Shown: in pieces, positions 12,837 through 21,412 of the stretch | How positions within the stretch are numbered: the first letter of the stretch is position 1 | How the letters are laid out: each line of letters starts with the position of its first letter | Source of the DNA: JBBDZE01 sp040900345 | Lineage (GTDB): Bacteria > Patescibacteriota > Minisyncoccia > Spechtbacterales > 2-12-FULL-38-22 | DNA length: 25,039 bases | Assembly (NCBI GenBank): GCA_040900345.1 | Contig: JBBDZE010000020.1 | Coordinates: 1-25,039, forward strand | Direction: 5' to 3' | Notes under the pieces: generated by a model | What the model saw: only the letters and a program-made list of their open reading frames with translations | The model's database searches: none | Told to the model about the DNA's origin: nothing | Position numbers and translations under genes: made by a program

Positions 12837-14594
12837 ATGGCCATTGACAATAAGCAATTCAAAGCATTCATACAAGACGCAGAACTTGTTGACGCCCAAA
12901 AGCTCGAGCAGGCCTTTGCGCTTGCCGAAAAAGAGCATGTCAGCTTGGAGGGCGTCCTTGCGCAGCAAAAACTTGTTACACCCGCCCAGATGGCACAATT
13001 GCGCGCCTACGTTTTGGGTATTCCGTTTGTCAATATATCCGACGTACGCATTGATCCGGAGGTGCTCAAAATAATTCCTGAACCCATCGCGCGTAAGCAT
13101 AAAATCATCGCCTACCATCGGCAGGGTAAGGCACTGGAGGTGGCGATGCTGAACCCCGAAGATATCCAGACGATTGATTTTATTCGCAAGAAGGCGGGCC
13201 TTAAGATTATGCCGCGCCTTACGACGGAAGAAGGCATTACTATTGCCCTCAAACAGTACGAAGCTACGCTTGAAGCCGAGTTTCAGGGGCTTATTCAAAA
13301 GGGGATGCAGGGGGAGGGACAGCTGGAAGCGGTCGAGGATGGAGCGCAAGAAGACGCCAAAGATTTGCAGAAGGCGGCAGAGGAGCTGCCCACCATCCGC
13401 ATCGTAGACGCTATTCTGAAGAGGGCTATTTCTCAGCGAGCGAGTGACATTCATATTGAACCTGAGGAGCGCGATGTGGTCGTGCGCTACCGCATTGACG
13501 GTATTCTCCACGATGCCATGACTCTGCCCAAGGAGATTAGCGACGGCATGGTCGCGCGCATCAAGGTATTAAGCAACTTGCGCTTGGACGAGCACCGCCT
13601 GCCCCAAGACGGTCGTTTTACCATCCAATCCGATGCCTATAAGGTTTCGTTTCGCGTCTCGGTGCTACCGGTGTTTGACGGCGAAAAGGTGGTGATGCGG
13701 TTGCTCCCCGAAAATAGCAAAGGGTTTACGCTGGAGGAGTTGGGCTTTTGGGGCGAGGCGCTGGAGCATGTTCAGCACGCGTTGCGTAAGCCAACGGGCA
13801 TGTTCTTGGTGACGGGTCCGACCGGGTCTGGAAAAACGACTACGTTGTACACTGCGCTTGATATCCTCAATACGCCGGAGGTGAACATCTCCACGATTGA
13901 AGATCCTATCGAGTACCGCATGCCACGCATTAACCAGACGCAAGTTCGTCCCGAGATTGAGTTTACTTTTGCCAACGGACTGCGCGCGTTGGTACGACAA
14001 GACCCGGACATTCTGATGGTTGGCGAGATTCGCGATTCTGAAACGGCGCACCTTGCCATTAATGCCGCCCTTACGGGCCACATGGTGCTGTCCACACTCC
14101 ACACCAACAGTGCGGCCGGAACGCTTCCGCGCCTTATCGAAATGGGGCAGGAGCCGTTCCTCATAGCATCTACCATCAATCTCATTACTGCCCAACGCCT
14201 CGTGCGTACGCTCTGCTCTGACACCCGCGAGAAGCATGTGTTAACGAAAGCGGAATACGATGAGCTTGCCTCAGAGGTGGACCTCGACGCTATTCTTGAA
14301 CTGCTCAAAAAGTATAAGCTCGTGGACCCTGCGGCAACGTGGGACGTGATTCCCTTTTATAAAGCAAAGGGATCGGACAGCTGCCCGGACGGGTATCGAG
14401 GGCGCGTGGGTATTCACGAAGTGCTTCCTGTCACGGAGACGATCAAACAGCTCATCTCATCGCGCGTCACGGCAACAGAAATTCACGAGCAAGCTCGCAA
14501 AGAGGGAATGGTGACCATGCTTGAAGATGGTGTGGTGAAGGCGGTCCAAGGCATTACGACTTTGGAGGAAGTGTTGCGCGTAACGAGCGCATAA
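12837..14594 (+). CDS. pilB: Type IV pilus assembly ATPase PilB
   Basis: PilB is the hexameric cytoplasmic ATPase that powers pilus extension. The 585-residue protein has the N-terminal GspE/MshEN-type domain (about 1-150: LVTPAQMAQLRAYVLGIPF) and the N2 region RASDIHIEPEERDVVVRYRIDG. The Walker A motif GPTGSGKT lies at 327-334, followed by the Asp box (ISTIEDPIEYRMP), Walker B (DPDILMVGEIRDSETA) and His box (GHMVLSTLHTNSA). The zinc-binding tetracysteine region is degraded: RTLCSDTRE and SDSCPDGYRGRVGIHEVL keep only one Cys of each usual CxxC pair. The gene sits 1 nt after the response regulator and 3 nt before pilC. Confidence 0.96.
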   Translation: MAIDNKQFKAFIQDAELVDAQKLEQAFALAEKEHVSLEGVLAQQKLVTPAQMAQLRAYVLGIPFVNISDVRIDPEVLKIIPEPIARKHKIIAYHRQGKALEVAMLNPEDIQTIDFIRKKAGLKIMPRLTTEEGITIALKQYEATLEAEFQGLIQKGMQGEGQLEAVEDGAQEDAKDLQKAAEELPTIRIVDAILKRAISQRASDIHIEPEERDVVVRYRIDGILHDAMTLPKEISDGMVARIKVLSNLRLDEHRLPQDGRFTIQSDAYKVSFRVSVLPVFDGEKVVMRLLPENSKGFTLEELGFWGEALEHVQHALRKPTGMFLVTGPTGSGKTTTLYTALDILNTPEVNISTIEDPIEYRMPRINQTQVRPEIEFTFANGLRALVRQDPDILMVGEIRDSETAHLAINAALTGHMVLSTLHTNSAAGTLPRLIEMGQEPFLIASTINLITAQRLVRTLCSDTREKHVLTKAEYDELASEVDLDAILELLKKYKLVDPAATWDVIPFYKAKGSDSCPDGYRGRVGIHEVLPVTETIKQLISSRVTATEIHEQARKEGMVTMLEDGVVKAVQGITTLEEVLRVTSA

Positions 14595-14597
14595 CTC

Positions 14598-15839
14598 ATG
14601 ATTTTTCGCTACGTTGCCAAAACGAAGGCCGGCGCAGTGCGCAAGGGCGAGATGGAAGCAAAAAACCAGCTTGACTTAGCGCGAGTGCTTCGCGCGGAAG
14701 GATTCTATGTACTGTCGGTCGAGGCCGTGGGAGAAAAGGGCGGCTCGCCGGGAGATTTTTTCCAAAAGGTGAGGACATTTGACGTTTCGTTTGGCGTGCT
14801 TACGTCAGTACCGCTGGAGGAAAAGATGATTTTTTCGCGTAATCTTTCCGTCATGCTTTCAAGCGGCATCCAGCTTACGCGGGCTCTTACGGTGCTGACC
14901 AAGCAGGTTAAGAGCAAGCGGTTCAAGCGCGTCGTCCAGCTTGTGACTCAGGATATCGAGCGTGGCACGCGGTTCCATGAAGCGCTGCGCAAGCACCCCG
15001 ACGTGTTTGACCTATTGTACGTCAGCATGGTCGAGGCGGGAGAAACTGCAGGCAATCTAGACGACTCTCTCAATATTCTTTCCGACCAGATGGAAAAGGA
15101 GCATGAACTTCGAAGCCGCATCCGCGGCGCGATGATGTACCCTTCGGTTATTGTCGTTGTGATGGTTCTTATCGGTATTGTGATGCTGGCAACGGTCATC
15201 CCGACCCTCGAGGAGGTTTTTGCCGGGTTTGATGCTGAACTGCCGGCCACGACCAAGGCGGTGCTCGCTTTGGGGCGGTTCATGAGTGTCTATTGGTGGC
15301 TCGTTATACTTGCCTTGCCGGTTCTGGGATTGACCGTGCGGCAGATGCTAAAAACCGCCGCGGGCAGAAAGACCATGGCCTGGATACTGTTGCGTACACC
15401 GCTCTTTAAAGGGTTGGTGACCAAAATCAATAACGCACTCTTTGCTCGTACTTTGAGTTCGCTTATTTCAGGAGGCGTTTCCATTCTTGACGGCCTGCAA
15501 ATTTCCTCACACACCGTTTCCAATGTGTATTATGAAAAATCCTTGGTTGAAGCACGGGAGGGCGTAAAAAAGGGTAAGGGGCTTCATGAAATTCTTGCAC
15601 AGTATCCGCGCCTCTATACGCCGCTTATTATTGAGATGGCAGAAGTAGGGGAGGAAACCGGAAAACTCGCAGAGTTATTTGAACGTACGGCGGATTTTTA
15701 CGAAGAAGAGGTACACGATGCGACGCGAAACCTCTCGGCCGTGGTAGAACCGGTGTTGATGGTCGTTATTGGTGCTGTGGTTGGACTGTTCGCTATATCA
15801 ATTCTTCAGCCCATCTATGGACTCCTCGGCAGTATTTAG
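14598..15839 (+). CDS. pilC: Type IV pilus inner-membrane platform protein PilC
   Basis: PilC is the polytopic platform that connects the PilB motor to the growing pilus. The 413-residue sequence has two T2SSF (GspF) domains: the first with FSRNLSVMLSSGIQLTRALTVL and VSMVEAGETAGNLDDSLN, the second with FARTLSSLISGGVSILDGL and EMAEVGEETGKLAELFERTADFYEEEV. Membrane helices lie near 179-201, 231-247 and 385-406. The N-terminus MIFRYVAKTKAGAVRKGEMEA is standard. The 3' end overlaps the start of the next prepilin gene by 23 bases. Confidence 0.96.
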   Translation: MIFRYVAKTKAGAVRKGEMEAKNQLDLARVLRAEGFYVLSVEAVGEKGGSPGDFFQKVRTFDVSFGVLTSVPLEEKMIFSRNLSVMLSSGIQLTRALTVLTKQVKSKRFKRVVQLVTQDIERGTRFHEALRKHPDVFDLLYVSMVEAGETAGNLDDSLNILSDQMEKEHELRSRIRGAMMYPSVIVVVMVLIGIVMLATVIPTLEEVFAGFDAELPATTKAVLALGRFMSVYWWLVILALPVLGLTVRQMLKTAAGRKTMAWILLRTPLFKGLVTKINNALFARTLSSLISGGVSILDGLQISSHTVSNVYYEKSLVEAREGVKKGKGLHEILAQYPRLYTPLIIEMAEVGEETGKLAELFERTADFYEEEVHDATRNLSAVVEPVLMVVIGAVVGLFAISILQPIYGLLGSI

Positions 15840-17229
15840 ACACTATCCCTATCGAGGGTTTTCGCTCATCGAGCTTCTCGTGGTGGTGAGCATCATTGCG
15901 ATACTCGCAAGCATCGCGGTGGGCGTGTACGTTGCCGCCCGTCCGGCAACGCGCGTGGACGCGGAGGCGCAAAAGATTCAAAGCGCGCTGCGGCTGGCGC
16001 ACAGCCGTACCGTGGCTTCGGAGAACTTTGAACAGCACGGCGTGCACTTTGACGCATCCAATGGAACGTACACGCTTTTTGCGGGAGAAGCCTTTGATAG
16101 TAACGATCCCGACAACGAAGAGATGTCCCTTGAAGGGGCGGTGTCGCTCTCCAATGTACAGCTTGTCGGCGGCGGTACGGATATTATGTTCAGCCGGGTG
16201 ACGGGCATTACCAATCAGCATGGATTTATTGAGCTTATCAGTCAGGACAGTTCACAAACGCGCGCAGTGTGCGTATTGGCCAACGGGACCGTCTTTTCCG
16301 CGCCGGTTGACGGGGGCGTGCTGGCATGCAGCGAGTCGCAGCTTGCTTACACGGAGGGTTCAACCGATGCGGACTTGGCCTCATTTCCTTCCGGTAGTGG
16401 AACGGGTGATCCCGCCCAAACCGTGACGATAGGTGCAGAGCCTATCATCGTGGGGCGCGTAGACCTTTTGCTGAAACGCGTTGGCACGCCGAGCGACCTG
16501 TTCTTTGAACTGCGTGAAGGAAGCACTGTCGGCACGGTGCGTACAACCAGTACCGTTGTTGCCGGTAGCAGCCTGCCGGTGGACCTTTCCTGGGTATCAT
16601 TTGAATTGCCGCTGCCCGTAACTCTCAACGCCGCTACGCAGTATGCGCTGCGGTTGCGTTCGTGGCCGACATCCAATGTGGCCTTTTCGGGGGCTGAGGG
16701 CACGGTGCATTGGGGATATGAGCATGCCGCCACCGCACCACCCGCCTACGGTGGGGGAGACGCGTGGCGCTATGTGGGTGCCAACGGCAATGGTGCCGAC
16801 GCGGGCCAGCAGCTGGGTCCGGCTGACCAGTATGATTTTAGCTTTCGGCTTATTGGAAGCGGCGCACCTCTGCTCACCGATAGTCGCCACCTTGAAATAA
16901 ACCTTGGCTACAGCCTGCAAGGGGTCACGAATATTACGCTGGACTATGATAATGGTGCGTCCGTAACATCATATCCGGTGGCCAGCTACATGAACGCGGA
17001 CTCCTCGGAGTTTCATTTTGAGGAGACGGTAACAGTTGGAGCCGATGAACTGCCATTGGTCGTACATAGCCATTACATTGATGGCGCTGACACAGTGTTC
17101 TCCATTGTGCGCGACCGGAGGTTCCACAACGTGGCGCTTAGCATTCGGCTCGATGCTACGACGGTCGTATCGTACGCGGCTGACGGCACGGCGACGGCGG
17201 GGTCCGTGGATAGTATGATTTACCGATAA
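15817..17229 (+). CDS. Large prepilin-like protein with an inserted beta-sandwich module
   Basis: ATG at 15817 gives a type III signal: MDSSAVFRHYPYRG, then F15-S-L-I-E19 with the conserved Glu at mature position 5 and a hydrophobic helix (LLVVVSIIAILASIAVGVYVAA). This marks it as a PilD-processed pilin or pseudopilin (FimT/GspH-like first 170 residues). At 470 residues it is two to three times the usual length. The middle part, about residues 200-350 (VTIGAEPIIVGRVDLLLKRV, LRSWP, DQYDFSFRLIG), looks like a jelly-roll surface module of the kind seen in extracellular proteins. The final part (about 355-470) is a further beta-rich segment. It is likely a minor or tip pilin with a display domain. 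A longer frame from 15769 lies inside pilC and lacks a sensible leader. Confidence 0.85.
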   Translation: MDSSAVFRHYPYRGFSLIELLVVVSIIAILASIAVGVYVAARPATRVDAEAQKIQSALRLAHSRTVASENFEQHGVHFDASNGTYTLFAGEAFDSNDPDNEEMSLEGAVSLSNVQLVGGGTDIMFSRVTGITNQHGFIELISQDSSQTRAVCVLANGTVFSAPVDGGVLACSESQLAYTEGSTDADLASFPSGSGTGDPAQTVTIGAEPIIVGRVDLLLKRVGTPSDLFFELREGSTVGTVRTTSTVVAGSSLPVDLSWVSFELPLPVTLNAATQYALRLRSWPTSNVAFSGAEGTVHWGYEHAATAPPAYGGGDAWRYVGANGNGADAGQQLGPADQYDFSFRLIGSGAPLLTDSRHLEINLGYSLQGVTNITLDYDNGASVTSYPVASYMNADSSEFHFEETVTVGADELPLVVHSHYIDGADTVFSIVRDRRFHNVALSIRLDATTVVSYAADGTATAGSVDSMIYR

Positions 17230-17231
17230 CC

Positions 17232-17717
17232 ATGCAGCAACGTATTACGTCACAAGGGTTTGGTCTGGTGGAGGTTATCGTGGCAGTTGCCATAGTAACC
17301 ATAGTATTTACCGGACTTTTTCGTTTGGTCACGCTGGAGATACGTACTCAGGCAATTGCCTCTCAGGAGGCCGGCGCATATCTGTTGGCCCGCGAGGCGC
17401 TGGAGGCAACCCGCAGCGTGCGCGATGAAAATTGGGGCACGTTTGCCGCTCTTTCGGGGAGCACGCCCTATTATCCGGTGTTGGAGGCGGGCGAGTGGAC
17501 CTTGTCGCCGACAAGTCCCGGGGCGGTGGGCATCTATGCGCGGCACATTGAAGTGGAGCCGGTTTACCGCGACGGGAGTGTCAACATAGCAGAAAGCGGT
17601 TCCCTGGACGAGGATACCCGAAAGGTCACGGCGTACGTTTCCTGGACTTCGTCGGGCAGCGTGAACCGCAGTATTGAACTGACCACCTACTTTACGAACT
17701 GGCAGGAGTATAAATAG
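17232..17717 (+). CDS. Minor prepilin, PilV/GspI-like
   Basis: The 161-residue product has the leader MQQRITSQG followed by F10-G-L-V-E14 and a hydrophobic helix (VIVAVAIVTIVFTGLFRLV), so Glu is at mature position 5. The stretch AGAYLLAREALEATRSVRDENW is typical of PilV/GspI-type minor pilins, which usually prime pilus assembly with other minor pilins. It starts 2 nt after the preceding gene. The stop overlaps the first base of a cluster of palindromes. Confidence 0.88.
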   Translation: MQQRITSQGFGLVEVIVAVAIVTIVFTGLFRLVTLEIRTQAIASQEAGAYLLAREALEATRSVRDENWGTFAALSGSTPYYPVLEAGEWTLSPTSPGAVGIYARHIEVEPVYRDGSVNIAESGSLDEDTRKVTAYVSWTSSGSVNRSIELTTYFTNWQEYK

Positions 17718-17807
17718 TCCCGACGCTCAGCGAGGTCGGGACCCCGACTGCAAGCGTCGGGGCTTCGAGCCACCGCCTTTGGCGGGGCCCCGCTGGAAGC
17801 GGTGGCT
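17717..17807. repeat. Cluster of three palindromic hairpins inside the pilus operon
   Basis: Three hairpins follow one another in 91 bases: GTCCCGAC/GTCGGGAC (17717-17724 with 17735-17742), CCCCGAC/GTCGGGG (17742-17748 with 17756-17762) and AGCCACCGC/GCGGTGGCT (17768-17776 with 17799-17807). The last encloses the palindrome GCGGGGCCCCGC (17782-17793). No T-tract follows, so termination is uncertain; a mobile REP-like element or an mRNA stability or attenuation site is likely. The GTCCCGAC arm recurs at 22373-22394. Confidence 0.85.
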
Positions 17808-17821
17808 GTAAGCTTTCAACT

Positions 17822-18451
17822 ATGAACCGCGTACATCAACTGAAGTCTCGAAAAAGCACCAGGCATGCGAGAGGAGCGGTCTTTGGCTTAGGGAATATAA
17901 AGCTCAAAGCTAACAGCTCAAAGCTAACAGCTCACCAGGGCTTTACTCTGGTCGAGCTTATTGTGTATATCGGCATTTTGGGCATTATCTTGGTATTTTT
18001 GAGCCAGTTTCTTGTGAGTACGCTGCGGGCCAACTCCCAAGGGAAGGCCCGCGAGGCGGTCATTACCAATGCCGTGCAGGCAGTTAACGCCATTGATTTT
18101 GAAATCCGAAACGCCGAGGATATTTATCTGCCCACGTCGCAGTTTGGAGAGGACGGGCAAGTGAGTCTCGTGACGAACACGGATTTCTTGGAAAAAGGCA
18201 CCAGCGGGTTTGCCGATATTTTTATCAGCGAAGATGGACGCCTGTGCATCAAGCGCGATCCGATTGGAACCTCCTGCGTTACTTCGTCGGAAGTTGTGGT
18301 AACGGATATTTCTTTTACGCTCATTCATCCTGGAACCAGCCAGCGAGCTGGCATCCAAACGAACATTACCGTCGAATACGACACGCAAAGCGAAGCATTC
18401 AAGCTGCCCTTTACGTTGCAAACATCATCTCATGTACGAAGCTATGAATAA
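17822..18451 (+). CDS. Prepilin-like protein, PilW/GspJ-like
   Basis: The product has 209 residues. The prepilin motif is G40|F41-T-L-V-E45 followed by LIVYIGILGIILVFLSQFLV, with Glu at mature position 5. The leader is unusually long (40 residues). Its second half (KLKANSSKLTAHQ) is encoded by a 14-bp tandem repeat, and no ATG, GTG or TTG lies closer to the motif. The sequence after the helix (REAVITNAVQAVNAIDFEIRNAEDIY) resembles PilW/GspJ minor pilins. The gene follows the palindrome cluster and overlaps the next gene by 20 bases. Confidence 0.85.
   Translation: MNRVHQLKSRKSTRHARGAVFGLGNIKLKANSSKLTAHQGFTLVELIVYIGILGIILVFLSQFLVSTLRANSQGKAREAVITNAVQAVNAIDFEIRNAEDIYLPTSQFGEDGQVSLVTNTDFLEKGTSGFADIFISEDGRLCIKRDPIGTSCVTSSEVVVTDISFTLIHPGTSQRAGIQTNITVEYDTQSEAFKLPFTLQTSSHVRSYE
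17901..17936 (+). repeat. 14-bp tandem repeat inside the prepilin leader
   Basis: AGCTCAAAGCTAAC occurs at 17901-17914 and 17915-17928, with a partial third copy (AGCTCA) from 17929. It encodes part of the leader peptide just before the prepilin cleavage site. It is similar in style to the TAACACC array before clpP. Confidence 0.85.
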
Positions 18452-19748
18452 TCTACGCGCGCGTTTGCGAGGGGAAGAGGGACTCAGCGCCCTTCTCATC
18501 ACGTTTGCGGTGCTTATCCTCGGCCTTATCCTGACGGTATCGGTCGCAGCGGTGTATATAAACCGCTTGGCCGCAAGCCGTACTATGGGGTTGAGTGAGC
18601 AAGCCTACTTTGCGGCGGAAGCGGGTGTGGAAGACGCGCTTTTGAGAAGGTTGGATACGGGCAAACAACTGCCGGCAAGTCCGTATGCTCTTTCAGTTGG
18701 GGGTGCAACGGCGACCACGACCGTGACGGAGGATATTGGCATCACGACTATATCGGTGGACGGGAATGCCTCAAACCGTATTCGCAACATTGAAGTTGTG
18801 CTTGTTGTCAATACCAACACCGATGAGGAATCATTTTTCTATGGGCTTCAAATTGGAAGCGGCGGCTTGGAAATGGACAACAACAGCGTTGTGGAAGGCA
18901 GCGTCTATTCCAACGGATCCATAGAGGGCGACAGCGGAGCACAGATAACAGGAGATGCGTTTGTGGCGGGGGGTAGCACAAGCGATAATGAGATAGACGA
19001 TGTCGAGATTGGCGGCTCGGCGCATGCCCCATCGCTTGATGACTGCTCGGTGGGCGCGGATATTTTTTACATAGTATCAAACAACTGCAGCGCGGGGGGT
19101 AGCATAACGCAGCAGAGCGAACCGATAGAAGAAGAGCCTCTTCCCATATCAGATGCTATCATTGATGCGTGGAAAGAGTACGCCGAAGACGGCGGGATTA
19201 TATCGAGCGGCAACTTCAGCCCCCCCGGCGACTCGACGACCACCATCGGCCCCGGGGTGATAGAGGGCAGCATGATCTTAACCAATGGACAGAAGGTTAT
19301 CCTGGAAGGAACGGTGTATGTCAAAGGGAATATTGATTTGGGCAACGGGGCCTCCGTTAAACTTGCAGCCTCTTACGAGAGCCATTCAGGTGTTATAATT
19401 ACCGATGGGTGGATTCATGCGCGAAATAATGGGGTTTTTCAAGGCTCCGGAGAAGCGGGCAGTTATCTCATGTTTTTGACCACCTCTTCGTGCGACGGAA
19501 CGAGCTCGTCAGGGTGCACCCACCATAATGCGGCAATAGATCTGCACAACAACGCTGAAGGCGCCATATTCTATGCCGGCAATGGATTTGTTAATCTTCA
19601 CAACAACGTAAGCGTGATCCAGCTAACTGCCCACAAGGTCTTTTTAGATAACAATGCCGTCATCCAGTACGAGATAGGGCTTGCGAGCGCGGTATTTTCC
19701 CAGGGACCTGGCGGCACGAATGAAATTAAATCGTGGAAAGAACGATAA
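18432..19748 (+). CDS. PilX-like pilus assembly protein with a repeat-rich beta domain
   Basis: The 438-residue product starts with a short basic segment and RLRGEEG, then a long hydrophobic helix (LSALLITFAVLILGLILTVSVAAVYINRL) and SEQAYFAAEAGVEDALLRRL, the hallmark of PilX-type proteins. Glu at mature position 5 is absent. From about residue 140 the chain is full of N-, G- and V-rich repeats (LEMDNNSVVEGSVYSNGSIEG, NGQKVILEGTVYVKGNIDLG, DLHNNAEGAIFYAGNGFVNL). These suggest a right-handed beta-helix exposed on the pilus or cell surface. ATG at 18432 and 18444 are both possible starts; the gene overlaps its upstream neighbour. The protein ends GGTNEIKSWKER. Confidence 0.8.
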   Translation: MYEAMNNLRARLRGEEGLSALLITFAVLILGLILTVSVAAVYINRLAASRTMGLSEQAYFAAEAGVEDALLRRLDTGKQLPASPYALSVGGATATTTVTEDIGITTISVDGNASNRIRNIEVVLVVNTNTDEESFFYGLQIGSGGLEMDNNSVVEGSVYSNGSIEGDSGAQITGDAFVAGGSTSDNEIDDVEIGGSAHAPSLDDCSVGADIFYIVSNNCSAGGSITQQSEPIEEEPLPISDAIIDAWKEYAEDGGIISSGNFSPPGDSTTTIGPGVIEGSMILTNGQKVILEGTVYVKGNIDLGNGASVKLAASYESHSGVIITDGWIHARNNGVFQGSGEAGSYLMFLTTSSCDGTSSSGCTHHNAAIDLHNNAEGAIFYAGNGFVNLHNNVSVIQLTAHKVFLDNNAVIQYEIGLASAVFSQGPGGTNEIKSWKER

Positions 19749-19755
19749 CAGCGTC

Positions 19756-20856
19756 ATGTCGTTTCCTTTTTCGAAAACGTTTTTTCATATTATTCCGGTG
19801 GCATTTGGGCTGGATATTACCGACGCCGCCTTTAAGTTTCTTGAGCTGACTCCGGGGGGCAAAGGATTTGCCGTGCGGTCGTTCGGCGAGCGCGACTTGC
19901 CGTCGGGCATTGTGCGGGAAGGTGTGGTCCGTCAGCCCGAAGAGCTGTCGCGCATTATTCGCCAGGCATTGAAGGGTACGAAAATGTCCTCCTACGTAGT
20001 TACTTCAATTCCCGACGAGGAGGTGTTTTTAAGCACCATTCAGCTTCCCCGCATTGAAAAGCGAAGCGAACTGGACACGGCCATACGGGTGGAAGCTGAA
20101 GAGAATATTCCCATAGCACTCGAGGAAGCCTATTTTGACTACGGGTTACTTCCCGAACACTCGACGAGCGATGCTATGCACGTGCTGGTAACCGCAGTCA
20201 GAAAAGCCACGGTGGACGCGCACATAGGCGCGGTTCGGATGGCAGGACTGACTCCTCTGGCAGTGGAGCCCGAATCATTCGCTATTGCTCGCAGCGTCGT
20301 GCCCGGGGAGTACAACGGCGCCCCGGTACTTATCATTGAAATTGGAGCCAGCCGCACGCGCCTTATTATTTTTGGTGCCGGTACGGTCTTGGCTATTGGA
20401 TCGTTGCCATTTTCTTCATTGCTTTTGGGTGAGGCTGTCATGCAGGCGCTTAACGTCGACCGCGGTATGGCCATTACCTTGCAGCGTAATGTGGGGCTCT
20501 TTGAACACGAGCAGTACGGGACAAAAGTTCAGGCCGCCATAGTGCCGCTATTCAATAAGCTTATTAAAGAGTTGGAGCGTTACATCTCGTTTTTTAACCA
20601 GAAACAGGCTGAAACGGGCGCCCCCGGTATTGATAGCATACTGCTTTCCGGAGGAGGTTCCTACGTGGGGGGCATTGAAAAGTATCTGGGGGTAGGGCTC
20701 AAGATTGCCGTAGCCCGGGCCAACCCGCTGGCGGAACTTTCTGCGCATTCTGCCAAGACCCGCGACCTTGCCAACGGACAGGCGCTTCGCTACTCGGTAG
20801 CTATCGGGCTCGCACTGCGCGGCGTGCGGGGTGACGTGTCGGAATTTTTCCATTGA
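19756..20856 (+). CDS. pilM: Type IV pilus assembly protein PilM
   Basis: PilM is a cytoplasmic actin-like (FtsA-fold) ATPase that binds the N-terminus of PilN and links the inner-membrane complex to the motor. The 366-residue protein has the fold's phosphate-binding and SHS2-type elements: VAFGLDITDAAFKFLEL, SIPDEEVFLSTIQLP, VEAEENIPIALEEAYFDY, LIIEIGASRTRLIIF and SILLSGGGSYVGGIEKYL. The ATG at 19756 begins MSFPFSKTFFHIIPVAFGLDI; an in-frame ATG at 19681 lies deep inside the preceding gene and is rejected. It ends with TGA 1 nt before pilN. Confidence 0.93.
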   Translation: MSFPFSKTFFHIIPVAFGLDITDAAFKFLELTPGGKGFAVRSFGERDLPSGIVREGVVRQPEELSRIIRQALKGTKMSSYVVTSIPDEEVFLSTIQLPRIEKRSELDTAIRVEAEENIPIALEEAYFDYGLLPEHSTSDAMHVLVTAVRKATVDAHIGAVRMAGLTPLAVEPESFAIARSVVPGEYNGAPVLIIEIGASRTRLIIFGAGTVLAIGSLPFSSLLLGEAVMQALNVDRGMAITLQRNVGLFEHEQYGTKVQAAIVPLFNKLIKELERYISFFNQKQAETGAPGIDSILLSGGGSYVGGIEKYLGVGLKIAVARANPLAELSAHSAKTRDLANGQALRYSVAIGLALRGVRGDVSEFFH

Positions 20857-20857
20857 T

Positions 20858-21412
20858 ATGATTAACTTTAATCTTCTTCCCAAGCAGGTAAAACAGGATA
20901 TCGCCTGGCGGATTAGCGCGCGCATTTTTTTCGTCAGTGCATTGTTTGCCGCGCTTTGGTTTATCATTGTGGGCGTGTTACTGGGGGCGGCGCGGTATTA
21001 CTTGGTCATTCAAGAAGAGGGGCTGCGCGCATCGGCGCAGGCGATACAGCGGCAGGAAGAGGTGCGCGAGGTACAAGAGCTTGAGCAGGAGATTAACGAG
21101 GTGAATCATGCTCTGCGTGGGCTCAAAAGCGCTCGCGCGACAGGAGGATACAACACGCTTGCCGTTCTGGAGCGTATTGCGCCCTATGTTCCTCAAGGTG
21201 CCTACCTCACTCAGGCTACGATTTCCGCCGACACGGGTACGGTCGCGTTGGAAGGGCACGCGAGCGTTCGTTCGCAGGTCGTCATTTTGAAAGAGTATCT
21301 TGAAGACGACACCTTCTTTAGCGAAGTGAAGTTTCCACTGAGTAACATTTCTTCGGAGGAGAACATTGATTTTTCGTTTATCCTAACGCTTTCAAACGAA
21401 GCACTCCTATGA
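20858..21412 (+). CDS. pilN: Type IV pilus assembly protein PilN
   Basis: PilN is a bitopic inner-membrane protein that forms the alignment complex with PilM and PilO. The 184-residue protein starts with the PilM-binding motif INFNLLPKQ, has one membrane helix at about 27-50 (LFAALWFIIVGVLLGAARYYL), a coiled coil (LEQEINEVNHALRGL) and a ferredoxin-like domain (LERIAPYVPQGAYLTQATIS, then VALEGHASVRSQVVILKEYL). It starts 1 nt after the pilM TGA and overlaps pilO by 4 bases (ATGA). Confidence 0.92.
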   Translation: MINFNLLPKQVKQDIAWRISARIFFVSALFAALWFIIVGVLLGAARYYLVIQEEGLRASAQAIQRQEEVREVQELEQEINEVNHALRGLKSARATGGYNTLAVLERIAPYVPQGAYLTQATISADTGTVALEGHASVRSQVVILKEYLEDDTFFSEVKFPLSNISSEENIDFSFILTLSNEALL

